From assembly GCA_049115695.1 (NCBI GenBank), contig JAGDZR010000002.1:124001-188000 (forward strand): 64,000 bases of DNA, read 5' to 3'. Numbering within the stretch: the first letter of the stretch is position 1; each line of letters starts with the position of its first letter. This document shows positions 34,928 through 42,803 of this stretch, piece after piece. The stretch is from JAGDZR01 sp049115695. Lineage in GTDB: Bacteria; Bacteroidota; Bacteroidia; Cytophagales; Cyclobacteriaceae. The notes under the pieces are model-generated. The model made no database searches, was not told where the DNA came from, and saw only the letters and a list, made by a program, of their open reading frames with translations. The position numbers and the translations under genes were made by a program.

Positions 34928-36262
34928 ATGAACAAATTATTTCACTACTTCACCCAGCACATAGACAAGGATGCGTACCTGGAAAATGTAAAGTCCAGAG
35001 CGCTTGTCGTGTTATCCTTGGTGTGTGCAGTATTACTTACAGTCAGAGCAAGTACACTTATCGGACAAGAAGGTAGTTTTTTAGGCAGATTTGGCGTGTC
35101 CCTGATGATGATGGGCATTTGCTTAGGAAGTTTGTTTTTGCTTCGAGTAATTGGAGTGAAAATGGCCGGATCCTTATTATCGTCAGGACTTGTGGCTGTT
35201 GTGTTATTTGGCGTTTATTTTACCAGGTTTGAATTACACCCGATCAGTGATTTCCTCGGAGGCTATTACTATGCCCTAGGGGTACTCTGTGTGACCGGAC
35301 TTTTTGGTACGCGATTGAGCCTGGGCCTAAATGTGCTCATGATCATTGTGGTGCTATGGGTGGTTCACCTGGACGGAATACCACTATACAAAGATGAATT
35401 TATATTACTCGCACGGAAGGCAACCATTGGCGTAACGATCGTGACCATAGGCATTGGTACCATCCTGTTTTTTATCATGAAGATATCAGCGGATGCTCAG
35501 GCTCAAACCGAGTTGTCTGCTCAGATGGCCAATGAGAGATATGACGAGATCAAGGTGCTTTTAGAAAAAATACGCGAGTCAACAGATGTTCATCAGCACA
35601 TCTCAGGAACTGTAAATGAGTCATCGGATAAAATATCAATCAGTGCCCAGCGTCAGGTCGATCATGTCCAGCACATATTTGACTCAGTTCAAAACATAGC
35701 CAATTACGTCAATAACAATCAGCAGTCTGCATCAGCCACAGCTGATCAGATTGATAAGGCAGTAGGTGCATTGTTGATCAATAAACAGACACTAGAACAA
35801 ACTGTAGATGCGGTGAAAATGATCAGCGAAAAGGTCCATCAAATTGAAGAGATATCCGGGCAAACTGATTTGTTGGCAATTAATGCTGCCATAGAAGCAT
35901 CTCGTGCTGGTGATGCAGGAAAAGGATTTAGTGTTGTGGCCAATGAGGTGAAGAAACTAGCAGAGCATACGCAGAGCAGTAGTCATGAAATAAAGGAAAT
36001 AGTCGAATCAAGTCTGGCGATTAGTGAGACTTCCCGTCAACATATTGCAGAGATGCTGGAATTGTTACAAGTCATCGTAGATCAGGTTCGAAAAAATGAG
36101 GAATTAGCAACCGAGCAGGCGAGTAGCATCAATGCCATTCAAGAGGCTATTAGACTCATCTCCTCTGAGACCAATAACAACGATGAAGTCTCAAAATTGC
36201 TGCAGGAATCTGTTGCCTCACTCAATCAGAGTACGCAAAAAATGAAAAGTTTGGTGAGCTAA
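34928..36262 (+). CDS. MCP-like signalling protein, paralogue 3 of 3
   Basis: The 444-residue protein is more diverged than the first two: N-terminus MNKLFHYFTQHIDKDAYLENVK, and a membrane block with GVKMAGSLLSSGLVAVVLFG in place of the shared sequence. The signalling tip EISGQTDLLAINAAIEASRAG has S to G at one position. The whole is still six membrane helices plus a short MCP hairpin, with a C-terminus matching paralogue 1 (MKSLVS). It follows paralogue 2 by 13 bp. It is convergent with the serine hydrolase gene, with only 16 bp between them and no obvious hairpin. Confidence 0.85.
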   Translation: MNKLFHYFTQHIDKDAYLENVKSRALVVLSLVCAVLLTVRASTLIGQEGSFLGRFGVSLMMMGICLGSLFLLRVIGVKMAGSLLSSGLVAVVLFGVYFTRFELHPISDFLGGYYYALGVLCVTGLFGTRLSLGLNVLMIIVVLWVVHLDGIPLYKDEFILLARKATIGVTIVTIGIGTILFFIMKISADAQAQTELSAQMANERYDEIKVLLEKIRESTDVHQHISGTVNESSDKISISAQRQVDHVQHIFDSVQNIANYVNNNQQSASATADQIDKAVGALLINKQTLEQTVDAVKMISEKVHQIEEISGQTDLLAINAAIEASRAGDAGKGFSVVANEVKKLAEHTQSSSHEIKEIVESSLAISETSRQHIAEMLELLQVIVDQVRKNEELATEQASSINAIQEAIRLISSETNNNDEVSKLLQESVASLNQSTQKMKSLVS

Positions 36263-36278
36263 GCTTCAATGTTTGATC

Positions 36279-37460
36279 TCACTCACCATCAAATACAAGT
36301 TCGAGTATCTCCCTGGTAAATGCTTCGCGTTGCTCAAAAACAAGCGGGCTGACACCATTGGTTGAAAACATGACCCAGGTACCCGATTCAGGAAAGTACC
36401 ATGCTGTAGAGAGGAAGCCCACTATTGCACCCGTATGTCCGTATGCTGTCCCGTATGGTGTTTCAAAGATCTCCAGCCCCTGACCATTTTGCTTGTGATA
36501 CTCGTCTTGCCAGTCTTCTGGAAGGACAGCAGTTTCTTTCATGGCTGCCAAACTCTCAGTGCCAATTATACGGCCTTCATGTAGCGCATGCATAAATAAT
36601 CCGAGTTCACTCATCGTGATGCCAATATTGCCATCTCCGGTGGCCAGGTCGTAGTGGTAGTAAAATTCACTTTCCATTAGTGCATCATTAGCATTTATGC
36701 TGAGATATCCCTTTGGTATTCCAGGAGGTAGCGGTTGGTCAGTAGTACCTGCAAATGCCGAAGAGAGTTGCATAGGATCAAAGATGACTTGCTTTTCATA
36801 TGCCGAGAGTGATTTACCAGTAAGGTGTTCAACAAGCAAGCCCAGTAGCACATAGTTGGTATTGGAGTAGTAATAGGTTTCTCCAGGCTCATTCACAGGT
36901 TTCTTACCATACGCCAGCTTGAGTTTGTCGGCTGGGGAATCGGATTTGAAAGGTTCGTTGATAGAGATCAATTCGTATTTCAATGGATCCAGATAATCAT
37001 ACAAGCCACTGGTATGATTGAGTAGCTGACGAATGGTGACAACTTCAGCGTTTCTGATTTTGTCCATGTATGGACCATCCAAATGATCAGATAATTTGTC
37101 ATTCAGCTTAAGTAAGCCGTCTTCCTGTAGTTTAAAAATGCAGGTGGCGGTAAAGACTTTGGAAATACTTGCAATCATCATTTGATGGCAAGGATTAAGC
37201 ATCACATCATTGGCAAGGTCAGCCCGACCCCCAGCGCCATTCCAGACATGACCATCGGGTGTGCGAAGAGAAACATTAATCCCTGGTAAGCCTTTGCTGA
37301 TTTTTTCAGTGATCAGCTGCTGGAAGAGCTGATCCATTGGATGAAGACTCGAAGAGTCTGTTTGTAGTGCATAACATGCGTAATCATTGGGCTCTAAAAC
37401 TTTCAGGTCACTGCAGCTTACAATTAGCGCCGCTGATAGTAGTATGAATAGCTGCTTCAC
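36279..37460 (-). CDS. Serine hydrolase lipoprotein (class C beta-lactamase / penicillin-binding fold)
   Basis: The 393-residue protein has a lipobox (AALIVSC) and the three active-site motifs: SISK (S98, K101), YSN (198-200) and HTG (342-344). The length and layout fit the beta-lactamase-related serine hydrolases (PF00144), which include D-aminopeptidases, esterases and carboxypeptidases; resistance activity cannot be assumed. As a lipoprotein it should sit in the periplasm or at the outer membrane. Its ATG overlaps the stop of the upstream outer-membrane gene by four bases (37457-37460), so the two are coupled. Confidence 0.88.
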   Translation of the reverse strand: MKQLFILLSAALIVSCSDLKVLEPNDYACYALQTDSSSLHPMDQLFQQLITEKISKGLPGINVSLRTPDGHVWNGAGGRADLANDVMLNPCHQMMIASISKVFTATCIFKLQEDGLLKLNDKLSDHLDGPYMDKIRNAEVVTIRQLLNHTSGLYDYLDPLKYELISINEPFKSDSPADKLKLAYGKKPVNEPGETYYYSNTNYVLLGLLVEHLTGKSLSAYEKQVIFDPMQLSSAFAGTTDQPLPPGIPKGYLSINANDALMESEFYYHYDLATGDGNIGITMSELGLFMHALHEGRIIGTESLAAMKETAVLPEDWQDEYHKQNGQGLEIFETPYGTAYGHTGAIVGFLSTAWYFPESGTWVMFSTNGVSPLVFEQREAFTREILELVFDGE

Positions 37461-38020
37461 GGTTTGGAGATGTAGTAGGTGAGACCAAGTGAAATCATTG
37501 AATGTGGCGCCACTGGTACGCCCCAGTAAGGAGCGAAAGGGCCTTCTATCAAAGTTTGTATGGAAGTGTTGGCACTTATTGACTCGGTGAATTTGTAAGA
37601 GAGTCCTGCTGATAACCCCATTAATGCACTGGGTCGGCCGCCTCTTTTGCGGACGTATTGCTCTCCGTCATGGACGAAGGTGCCCGTGGGCGAAAAGGTA
37701 TGAATGTAGCCAATTTTTGGTCCCCAGTTCCAACTTAGACCGTCGCTGATGGCATATTGAAAATGATAACCACCAAGTAAAAAGAGACTATTTTGAAAGT
37801 GACTGTGGTGATAAAACCCTGCGGAAGCATCCCAATACCGATTCAGTTTTTTTGTGGGGATCATTACTCCGGCCTGAATGCCTGGATGAATGGGCCCAGT
37901 CACAAGATGGTGCGATGGGTAATAAAATGATTCCTTCAGTACAGAGAAATGGACGCCCAGGTCCTGAGCCCACAAAGATGTAGCCCACAAAAAAATGAGC
38001 ATTAGAATAGTTCCTTTCAT
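37457..38020 (-). CDS. Outer-membrane beta-barrel-like protein
   Basis: The 187-residue product starts with a signal peptide (MKGTILMLIFLWATSLWAQ), then antiparallel amphipathic strands rich in Tyr, Phe and Gly (GFYHHSHFQNSLFLLGGYHF, LSAGLSYKFTES), ending with SLGLTYYISKP. It looks like an 8-strand barrel or barrel-like surface protein. An upstream ATG at 38080 adds a polar leader; I prefer 38020. It overlaps the serine hydrolase gene by four bases. Function unknown. Confidence 0.65.
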   Translation of the reverse strand: MKGTILMLIFLWATSLWAQDLGVHFSVLKESFYYPSHHLVTGPIHPGIQAGVMIPTKKLNRYWDASAGFYHHSHFQNSLFLLGGYHFQYAISDGLSWNWGPKIGYIHTFSPTGTFVHDGEQYVRKRGGRPSALMGLSAGLSYKFTESISANTSIQTLIEGPFAPYWGVPVAPHSMISLGLTYYISKP

Positions 38021-38097
38021 GAGGTGAGTTTTAAGAAAGACACACAATGGCGCTATAGGTTTCTTCAATTGGTGAAACATATCAGGATTGAACCAAA

Positions 38098-38129
38098 AAA
38101 GGCTTCCATGATTGCTCAGGGAAGCCTTT
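38098..38129 (-). terminator. Intrinsic terminator of the atpDC operon
   Basis: AAAGGCTTCC / GGAAGCCTTT is a perfect 10-bp stem with a 12-nt loop. It is followed on the minus strand by TTTTTTGG and lies 23 bp past the atpC stop. Confidence 0.9.
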
Positions 38130-38151
38130 AAATGATTTATGATTAAGGATA

Positions 38152-38421
38152 TTATCCTTCTTCGTCTCCGTGAATTTTCTCAGCAAGTACGGTCACCTTG
38201 TTGTTCAGCACCTCAACGGTACCGCCTTCCACTAACATGTGCGTTTCCTTGACTTTTTTCTCGATAGTCTGAATGAACTTCATGTCACCTTTACCCAATG
38301 TTGAGATCATCGGTGCATGATTATTCAAGACCTGGAAAGACCCATCGCTACCAGGAAAGGTGGCGCTATCTACTTCACCCTCAAATACCTTTTCGTCCGG
38401 AGTTACTATTTCGATAAACAT
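38152..38421 (-). CDS. atpC: ATP synthase F1 epsilon subunit
   Basis: This 89-residue protein corresponds to the N-terminal beta-sandwich of epsilon (IEIVTPDEKVFEGEVDSATFPGSDGSFQVLNNHAPMI) and lacks the helical C-terminal regulatory hairpin, as is common in this phylum. It contacts gamma and the c-ring in the rotor stalk of the membrane ATP synthase. It follows atpD by four bases and ends at a strong terminator. Confidence 0.95.
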   Translation of the reverse strand: MFIEIVTPDEKVFEGEVDSATFPGSDGSFQVLNNHAPMISTLGKGDMKFIQTIEKKVKETHMLVEGGTVEVLNNKVTVLAEKIHGDEEG

Positions 38422-38425
38422 CTAA

Positions 38426-39934
38426 TTAAGCGTTAGCTTCAGCCAATAGTTTTTCACCTTTCTCAACAGCCTCCTCAATAGTTCCTACCAGGTTGAATGC
38501 TGCCTCTGGAAGATTGTCATGCTTACCATCCATGATCTCATTGAAACCTTTGATGGTGTCTTTGATATCAACCAATGCACCCTGAAGACCAGTAAACTGC
38601 TCTGCCACGTGGAAAGGCTGAGAAAGGAATCTTTGTACACGTCTTGCTCTGTGTACAACTTCTTTGTCCTCATCAGACAATTCATCCATACCCAGAATAG
38701 CAATGATATCCTGAAGTTCTTTGTATCGCTGCAATAGCTCTTTTACGCGTTGTGCAGTGTTGTAGTGCTCGTCACCGAGGATCTCAGCACTCAAAATTCT
38801 TGAAGTACTATCCAGAGGATCCACAGCTGGGTAGATACCTAGCTCAGCAATCTTACGAGAAAGTACAGTTGTTGCATCCAGGTGAGAGAAAGTAGTCGCT
38901 GGCGCAGGGTCAGTCAAATCATCCGCAGGTACATATACGGCCTGTACAGATGTAATCGATCCATTCTTTGTTGAAGTAATTCGCTCCTGCATGATACCCA
39001 TCTCAGTTGCCAATGTTGGCTGATAACCTACTGCTGATGGCATACGACCAAGTAGGGCTGATACTTCAGATCCAGCTTGCGTAAATCGGAAGATGTTGTC
39101 AACGAAGAAAAGGATATCACGTCCTTGTCCGGTTCCATCTCCATCACGGAAATATTCAGCAATGGTCAATCCGGACAAAGCCACTCGAGCACGTGCCCCC
39201 GGAGGTTCGTTCATCTGACCGAAAACAAAGGTAGCCTTACTTTCAGCCAGATCTTCTTTCTTCACTTTGCTTAGGTCCCAGCCTCCTTCTTCCATGGAGT
39301 GCTTGAAGTCTTCACCGTAGTTCACAATACCCGCTTCGATCATTTCTCTCAAAAGATCATTTCCTTCACGCGTACGTTCACCTACACCGGCAAACACCGA
39401 TAGACCAGAGTATGCTTTTGCAATATTGTTGATCAATTCCTGGATCAATACGGTTTTACCTACACCCGCACCACCAAACAAACCGATCTTACCACCCTTA
39501 GCATAAGGCTCGATCAGGTCAATTACCTTGATTCCAGTAAAAAGCACTTCAGTAGAAGTTGACAGCTCTTCAAACTTAGGAGCAGCTCTGTGAATCGGCA
39601 AACCTTCTGTGACTTCAGGTTGAGGAATACCATCGATGGCATCACCAACCACATTAAACAAGCGACCTTTAATTCCTTCGCCTATTGGCATTTTGATCGG
39701 CGCACCAGTATCGATTACTTCCTGACCTCTCATGAGGCCATCTGTAGCGTCCATCGCGATAGCTCGCACTCTATCTTCGCCCAGGTGCTGCTGTACTTCC
39801 AGCACATTTTTAGAACCATCTGGTTTTACGATGTAGACCGCATCCAGAATTTTTGGGAGAGAAGCTGCTTCAGTATCGAAGCTGATGTCCACAACTGGAC
39901 CGATTACTTGGGTGACTTTACCTTTATTAGCCAT
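38426..39934 (-). CDS. atpD: ATP synthase F1 beta subunit
   Basis: The 502-residue catalytic subunit shows the Walker A motif GGAGVGKT (about 159-166), the catalytic glutamate in GERTREGND, Walker B in ILFFVDNIFRF, and the conserved ALLGRMPSAVGYQPTLATEMG. It hydrolyses and synthesises ATP in the F1 head. Only atpD and atpC are present; alpha, gamma, delta and the Fo subunits must lie elsewhere, the usual split arrangement in Bacteroidota. A TAATTTCG element (39973-39980, minus) is a one-mismatch candidate -7 box. Confidence 0.97.
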   Translation of the reverse strand: MANKGKVTQVIGPVVDISFDTEAASLPKILDAVYIVKPDGSKNVLEVQQHLGEDRVRAIAMDATDGLMRGQEVIDTGAPIKMPIGEGIKGRLFNVVGDAIDGIPQPEVTEGLPIHRAAPKFEELSTSTEVLFTGIKVIDLIEPYAKGGKIGLFGGAGVGKTVLIQELINNIAKAYSGLSVFAGVGERTREGNDLLREMIEAGIVNYGEDFKHSMEEGGWDLSKVKKEDLAESKATFVFGQMNEPPGARARVALSGLTIAEYFRDGDGTGQGRDILFFVDNIFRFTQAGSEVSALLGRMPSAVGYQPTLATEMGIMQERITSTKNGSITSVQAVYVPADDLTDPAPATTFSHLDATTVLSRKIAELGIYPAVDPLDSTSRILSAEILGDEHYNTAQRVKELLQRYKELQDIIAILGMDELSDEDKEVVHRARRVQRFLSQPFHVAEQFTGLQGALVDIKDTIKGFNEIMDGKHDNLPEAAFNLVGTIEEAVEKGEKLLAEANA

Positions 39935-40044
39935 TATGAATGTAGGTTATTAATCATTTTCAAAATCGAGTGCGAAATTAAGAACTATTTACGTAAAAGG
40001 CCAAGGAACAAGTAGTTATATCTGGGCACCTCCCTCCATTCCAC

Positions 40045-40077
40045 TGGCGTTTCATTTCAGGTCGGGCTTTCGCTACT
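40045..40077 (-). repeat. Possible dispersed intergenic element (GCGAAAGCCCGAC type)
   Basis: On the minus strand the segment reads AGTAGCGAAAGCCCGACC and, about 10 bp on, ACGCC. A related run AGTGAAAGCCGGAC with GCGCC occurs at about 6639-6662. Both lie in gaps, outside genes. The rest of the 263-bp gap (39935-40197) shows only the candidate atpD promoter. I rate this as a weak repeat call. Confidence 0.3.
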
Positions 40078-40197
40078 ATTCAGCCAGCCGGCGACTCAGA
40101 CAAACCGCTCTATCCCTGGTGTGAAAAATACCCAGATACACGGATTGTCCTCCATTTTTAGAAATTCTACTTTTACGTTTCACCAACATCTCTTGTC

Positions 40198-41124
40198 ATG
40201 AACCGATTATGCTTTTTATTTCTACTGTGCTTTGCATCGACGATCACTTATGGGCAGGAAGCGCTCGATCAATTGATCAAACAGAATGCTGGCGATGCTG
40301 ATCTGGTAAAAAGGCTGAAAACGTTTAAGTCTGCCGGAGCAGAAAAGTATTTTGATGTCTCAGATTTCAAACCAAACGATTTTATCAAAACAGCCAAAAA
40401 CTATATAGGCACTCCGTACAAATTTGGTGGGACTTCCAAAGCTGGGATTGATTGCTCAGGATTGATTGTGAAAACAATGGAGGACCTGGGACTTCATGCG
40501 CCACACAATGCCAATGAACTGGCAAAATATGGCAAAATCATTCTAGATAAGGATGAATTAAAACCAGGTGATCTCATTTTCTTTACCAGAACCTACAATA
40601 CATCTCGACTGGTCTCTCATGCGGGTTTTGTGATTGAGGACGATCAGATGTTGCATGCATCAAGCAAAGGGGTCAATATCACCTCCATTCACAATCCATA
40701 TTACTATGACAAATACTATTTATTTGGTACCAGGATATTTGGTGATGATGAGGCTGTAACCATGCCTGTTGTTGTAGCCACCACGCCTACTACTGCTAAA
40801 CCAGTAACGACAGGAGCTTTAAAAGCCGGCTCGATGGGCTCAGCACTGGCAGCCATTTATGACGTAAAGACTCGAGGTAAATACACCGATAGCGGTGAAA
40901 AATATAGCGGTGGAGCCCTTACTATTTCACACCCCACATTGCCATTTGGCGCCATGGTAGAGCTGACCAACCCTGCAAATGGAAGGACTATTGTTGCCAG
41001 GGTGAATGATGGTGATTCCGGAAGAGACAAAATTGAGTTCACTTTGTCCAAAAAGACGGCTAAAAAACTCAAGATCAAAAAAGATCAGCAAGTCAAAATT
41101 GATTTCAAGGTCACAAGTCTTTAA
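40198..41124 (+). CDS. NlpC/P60 cell-wall peptidase fused to an RlpA-like domain
   Basis: The 308-residue exported protein starts with a signal peptide (MNRLCFLFLLCFASTITYG). The NlpC/P60 domain (about 55-180) has the catalytic cysteine in DCSGLI (C86) and histidines in SHAGFV (H141) and MLHASSKG (H153). A Thr/Pro-rich linker (185-210) leads to a C-terminal RlpA-like double-psi beta barrel (215-308; SHPTLPFGAMVELTNPANGR, VARVNDGDSG). NlpC/P60 enzymes cleave stem peptides, and RlpA-type domains bind or cleave denuded glycan, so one protein could process both parts of peptidoglycan. The neighbouring genes are unrelated. Confidence 0.9.
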   Translation: MNRLCFLFLLCFASTITYGQEALDQLIKQNAGDADLVKRLKTFKSAGAEKYFDVSDFKPNDFIKTAKNYIGTPYKFGGTSKAGIDCSGLIVKTMEDLGLHAPHNANELAKYGKIILDKDELKPGDLIFFTRTYNTSRLVSHAGFVIEDDQMLHASSKGVNITSIHNPYYYDKYYLFGTRIFGDDEAVTMPVVVATTPTTAKPVTTGALKAGSMGSALAAIYDVKTRGKYTDSGEKYSGGALTISHPTLPFGAMVELTNPANGRTIVARVNDGDSGRDKIEFTLSKKTAKKLKIKKDQQVKIDFKVTSL

Positions 41125-41142
41125 TGCCTGACATGAGGTGAT

Positions 41143-41150
41143 TAATTTTG
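41143..41150 (+). promoter_or_regulatory. Candidate -7 element at the LytTR gene start
   Basis: TAATTTTG matches TAnnTTTG and ends five bases before the GTG at 41156. A transcription start 5-7 bp on would fall at the start codon, implying a leaderless message and excluding the upstream GTG at 41138 as the used start. Confidence 0.4.
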
Positions 41151-41155
41151 GGACA

Positions 41156-41968
41156 GTGCTGTTCCAAATTTTACAGAAGGAGTTTGATATACTGGATGAT
41201 CGCCATCATCGCATATGGCTGGTGATCATCACAGGATGCTATGCAGTAGCTTTTATGAACCTCTATGTACCCTTCAATGTGCAGGACTGGATGCCAAAAG
41301 GTGATTTGCCAGATGCCTTCTATTTGACCAGCTTTGGTTTGGTGGGGGCGACTTTTCTGGCTTGCAGTCAATTGATTGTGCGTGAGCAATTGACCATTAC
41401 GCCATTTAAAAGATATCACTTCATTCTTTGGACCTTAGGCGAATTGGTCCTCTTGAGTACATTGATGCTATTACTTTTTGGTGAAACACATCTAGGTGGA
41501 ACGGAACTTTTGTTTGAATACCTGCTTACCATGAAACAGACATTGCTGGTGGGTGCTATTCCGTATGCCACGGTGGTTTTGTATCTGCAGGCAAGAAATT
41601 CGGCTGTCAAAACACCAGGGACTCTCCTTGTCTCAGTTCCAGATGAGACAGGGGATATCCAGATGAACATTGAATTAGACCATCTACTTTACCTGAAAGC
41701 AGCCGATAATTATGTTGAGGTGTTCATTTGGAAAGATGATGTAGTGTCCAAGGAATTAATCCGAAATAACCTCAAGCGACTAGAGGTTTCCTGGACTGAT
41801 TTGCCTGTAAAAAGATGTCATCGTTCATTCATGATCAACATGCAAAAAGTGTCCATGACCACAAAAGTCAGCAATGGTTTGAGTGTTTACTTAAGGGGTG
41901 TTATTGATCCTATTCCTGTATCTAAGAACTACATTAAACTTTTCGAACTTACCGGTGATGGTGATTAG
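41156..41968 (+). CDS. Membrane-bound LytTR-type transcriptional regulator
   Basis: The roughly 270-residue protein has four predicted N-terminal membrane helices (WLVIITGCYAVAFMNLYVPF, AFYLTSFGLVGATFLACSQL, ILWTLGELVLLSTLMLLLFG and a fourth near YATVVLYLQA) and a C-terminal LytTR DNA-binding domain (about 170-265) with the typical LDHLLYLKAADNYVEVFIW and CHRSFMINMQKV. There is no receiver domain, so this is a one-component regulator with a membrane sensor. It lies directly upstream of the haem-c operon; two direct repeats (41978-42007) between them look like its binding site. Confidence 0.85.
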   Translation: MLFQILQKEFDILDDRHHRIWLVIITGCYAVAFMNLYVPFNVQDWMPKGDLPDAFYLTSFGLVGATFLACSQLIVREQLTITPFKRYHFILWTLGELVLLSTLMLLLFGETHLGGTELLFEYLLTMKQTLLVGAIPYATVVLYLQARNSAVKTPGTLLVSVPDETGDIQMNIELDHLLYLKAADNYVEVFIWKDDVVSKELIRNNLKRLEVSWTDLPVKRCHRSFMINMQKVSMTTKVSNGLSVYLRGVIDPIPVSKNYIKLFELTGDGD

Positions 41969-41977
41969 AGGCAGCAT

Positions 41978-42007
41978 TATTCACCCCTAATAGCCAATAT
42001 TCACCCC
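41978..42007. promoter_or_regulatory. Direct repeat TATTCACCCC x2 (candidate LytTR operator)
   Basis: Two identical 10-bp copies (41978-41987 and 41998-42007) are separated by 10 bp, so they recur every 20 bp on one face of the helix. LytTR proteins generally bind pairs of 9-bp direct repeats with about 12-13 bp between them. The repeats lie 10 bp past the LytTR gene and 104 bp before the cytochrome start. Confidence 0.55.
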
Positions 42008-42110
42008 AAACCAGGTGGATGGACTAGGAAGTCAGTCTTGAATCTGGCTTTCTTAGCAGTTACATTTGTTTGTTAAACAATCACACAAACAAAATTTAAG
42101 ACTACTACTG

Positions 42111-42800
42111 ATGTTGAAATCAATTAAACTGTTAGGAATCGCATGTATCGCTTTAGCTTGTGGGTCCGGGGGTGAGCAAGCCAAGGAAGCAGCGAGTGCG
42201 CCTGAGTCAAAACCAGCTCCTACTGCTGCTGCCAGTACTGACGGGAATGCTGCAAACGGCAAGAACCTGTACATGACATGTGTTGCATGCCACGGTGAAA
42301 ATGGGCAAGGCAACAAAATGCTCAATGCACCGACAATAGCCAATCAGGAACCGTGGTACCTGGAACGTCAGATCAATAATTTCAGAAATGGATTAAGAGG
42401 ATACAAACCAGAAGATACTAATGGCGCACAGATGACAGCCATGGCAAAAACGCTCGGATCAGATGATCAGGTCAAAGATGTGGTTGCATATATCGCCACA
42501 TTAGCGCCAGTTACTGTGGCCAGCACAATTACTGGTGGTGATGCTGAAAAGGGCAAACTATCCTATCAGATATGCGCTGCTTGTCATGGAGCAAATGCGG
42601 AAGGAAACAAGACGCTGAACGCCCCAAGACTAACAGGTGTGGATGATTGGTACTTAATAGACCAGTATAAGAAGTACGGCAATGAGCTTCGCGGGTCACA
42701 TCCTGAGGACACATTTGGAGCACAAATGAAAGCTATGTCTACAACTTTGAATGATGAGGATTTGAAGAATGTCATGGCGTACATTCAAACATTAAATTAA
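42111..42800 (+). CDS. Dihaem cytochrome c lipoprotein (c4-like)
   Basis: The 229-residue protein has a lipobox-type signal (MLKSIKLLGIACIALAC), a low-complexity Ala/Pro spacer (22-46), then two tandem cytochrome c domains with haem motifs CVACH and CAACH. Each domain repeats the pattern GNKxLNAP...WYLxxQ...LRG..PED..GAQMxAM, showing internal duplication. It should carry electrons at the periplasmic face of a membrane. It is the first gene of a three-gene haem-c operon; 3 bp separate it from the peroxidase. I start it at the ATG at 42111, before the signal. Confidence 0.9.
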   Translation: MLKSIKLLGIACIALACGSGGEQAKEAASAPESKPAPTAAASTDGNAANGKNLYMTCVACHGENGQGNKMLNAPTIANQEPWYLERQINNFRNGLRGYKPEDTNGAQMTAMAKTLGSDDQVKDVVAYIATLAPVTVASTITGGDAEKGKLSYQICAACHGANAEGNKTLNAPRLTGVDDWYLIDQYKKYGNELRGSHPEDTFGAQMKAMSTTLNDEDLKNVMAYIQTLN

Positions 42801-42803
42801 AAT

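Noticed and set aside
32145..36262. Assembly duplication of one MCP gene
   Set aside because: The three copies differ throughout, including linkers and membrane blocks, so they are true paralogues.
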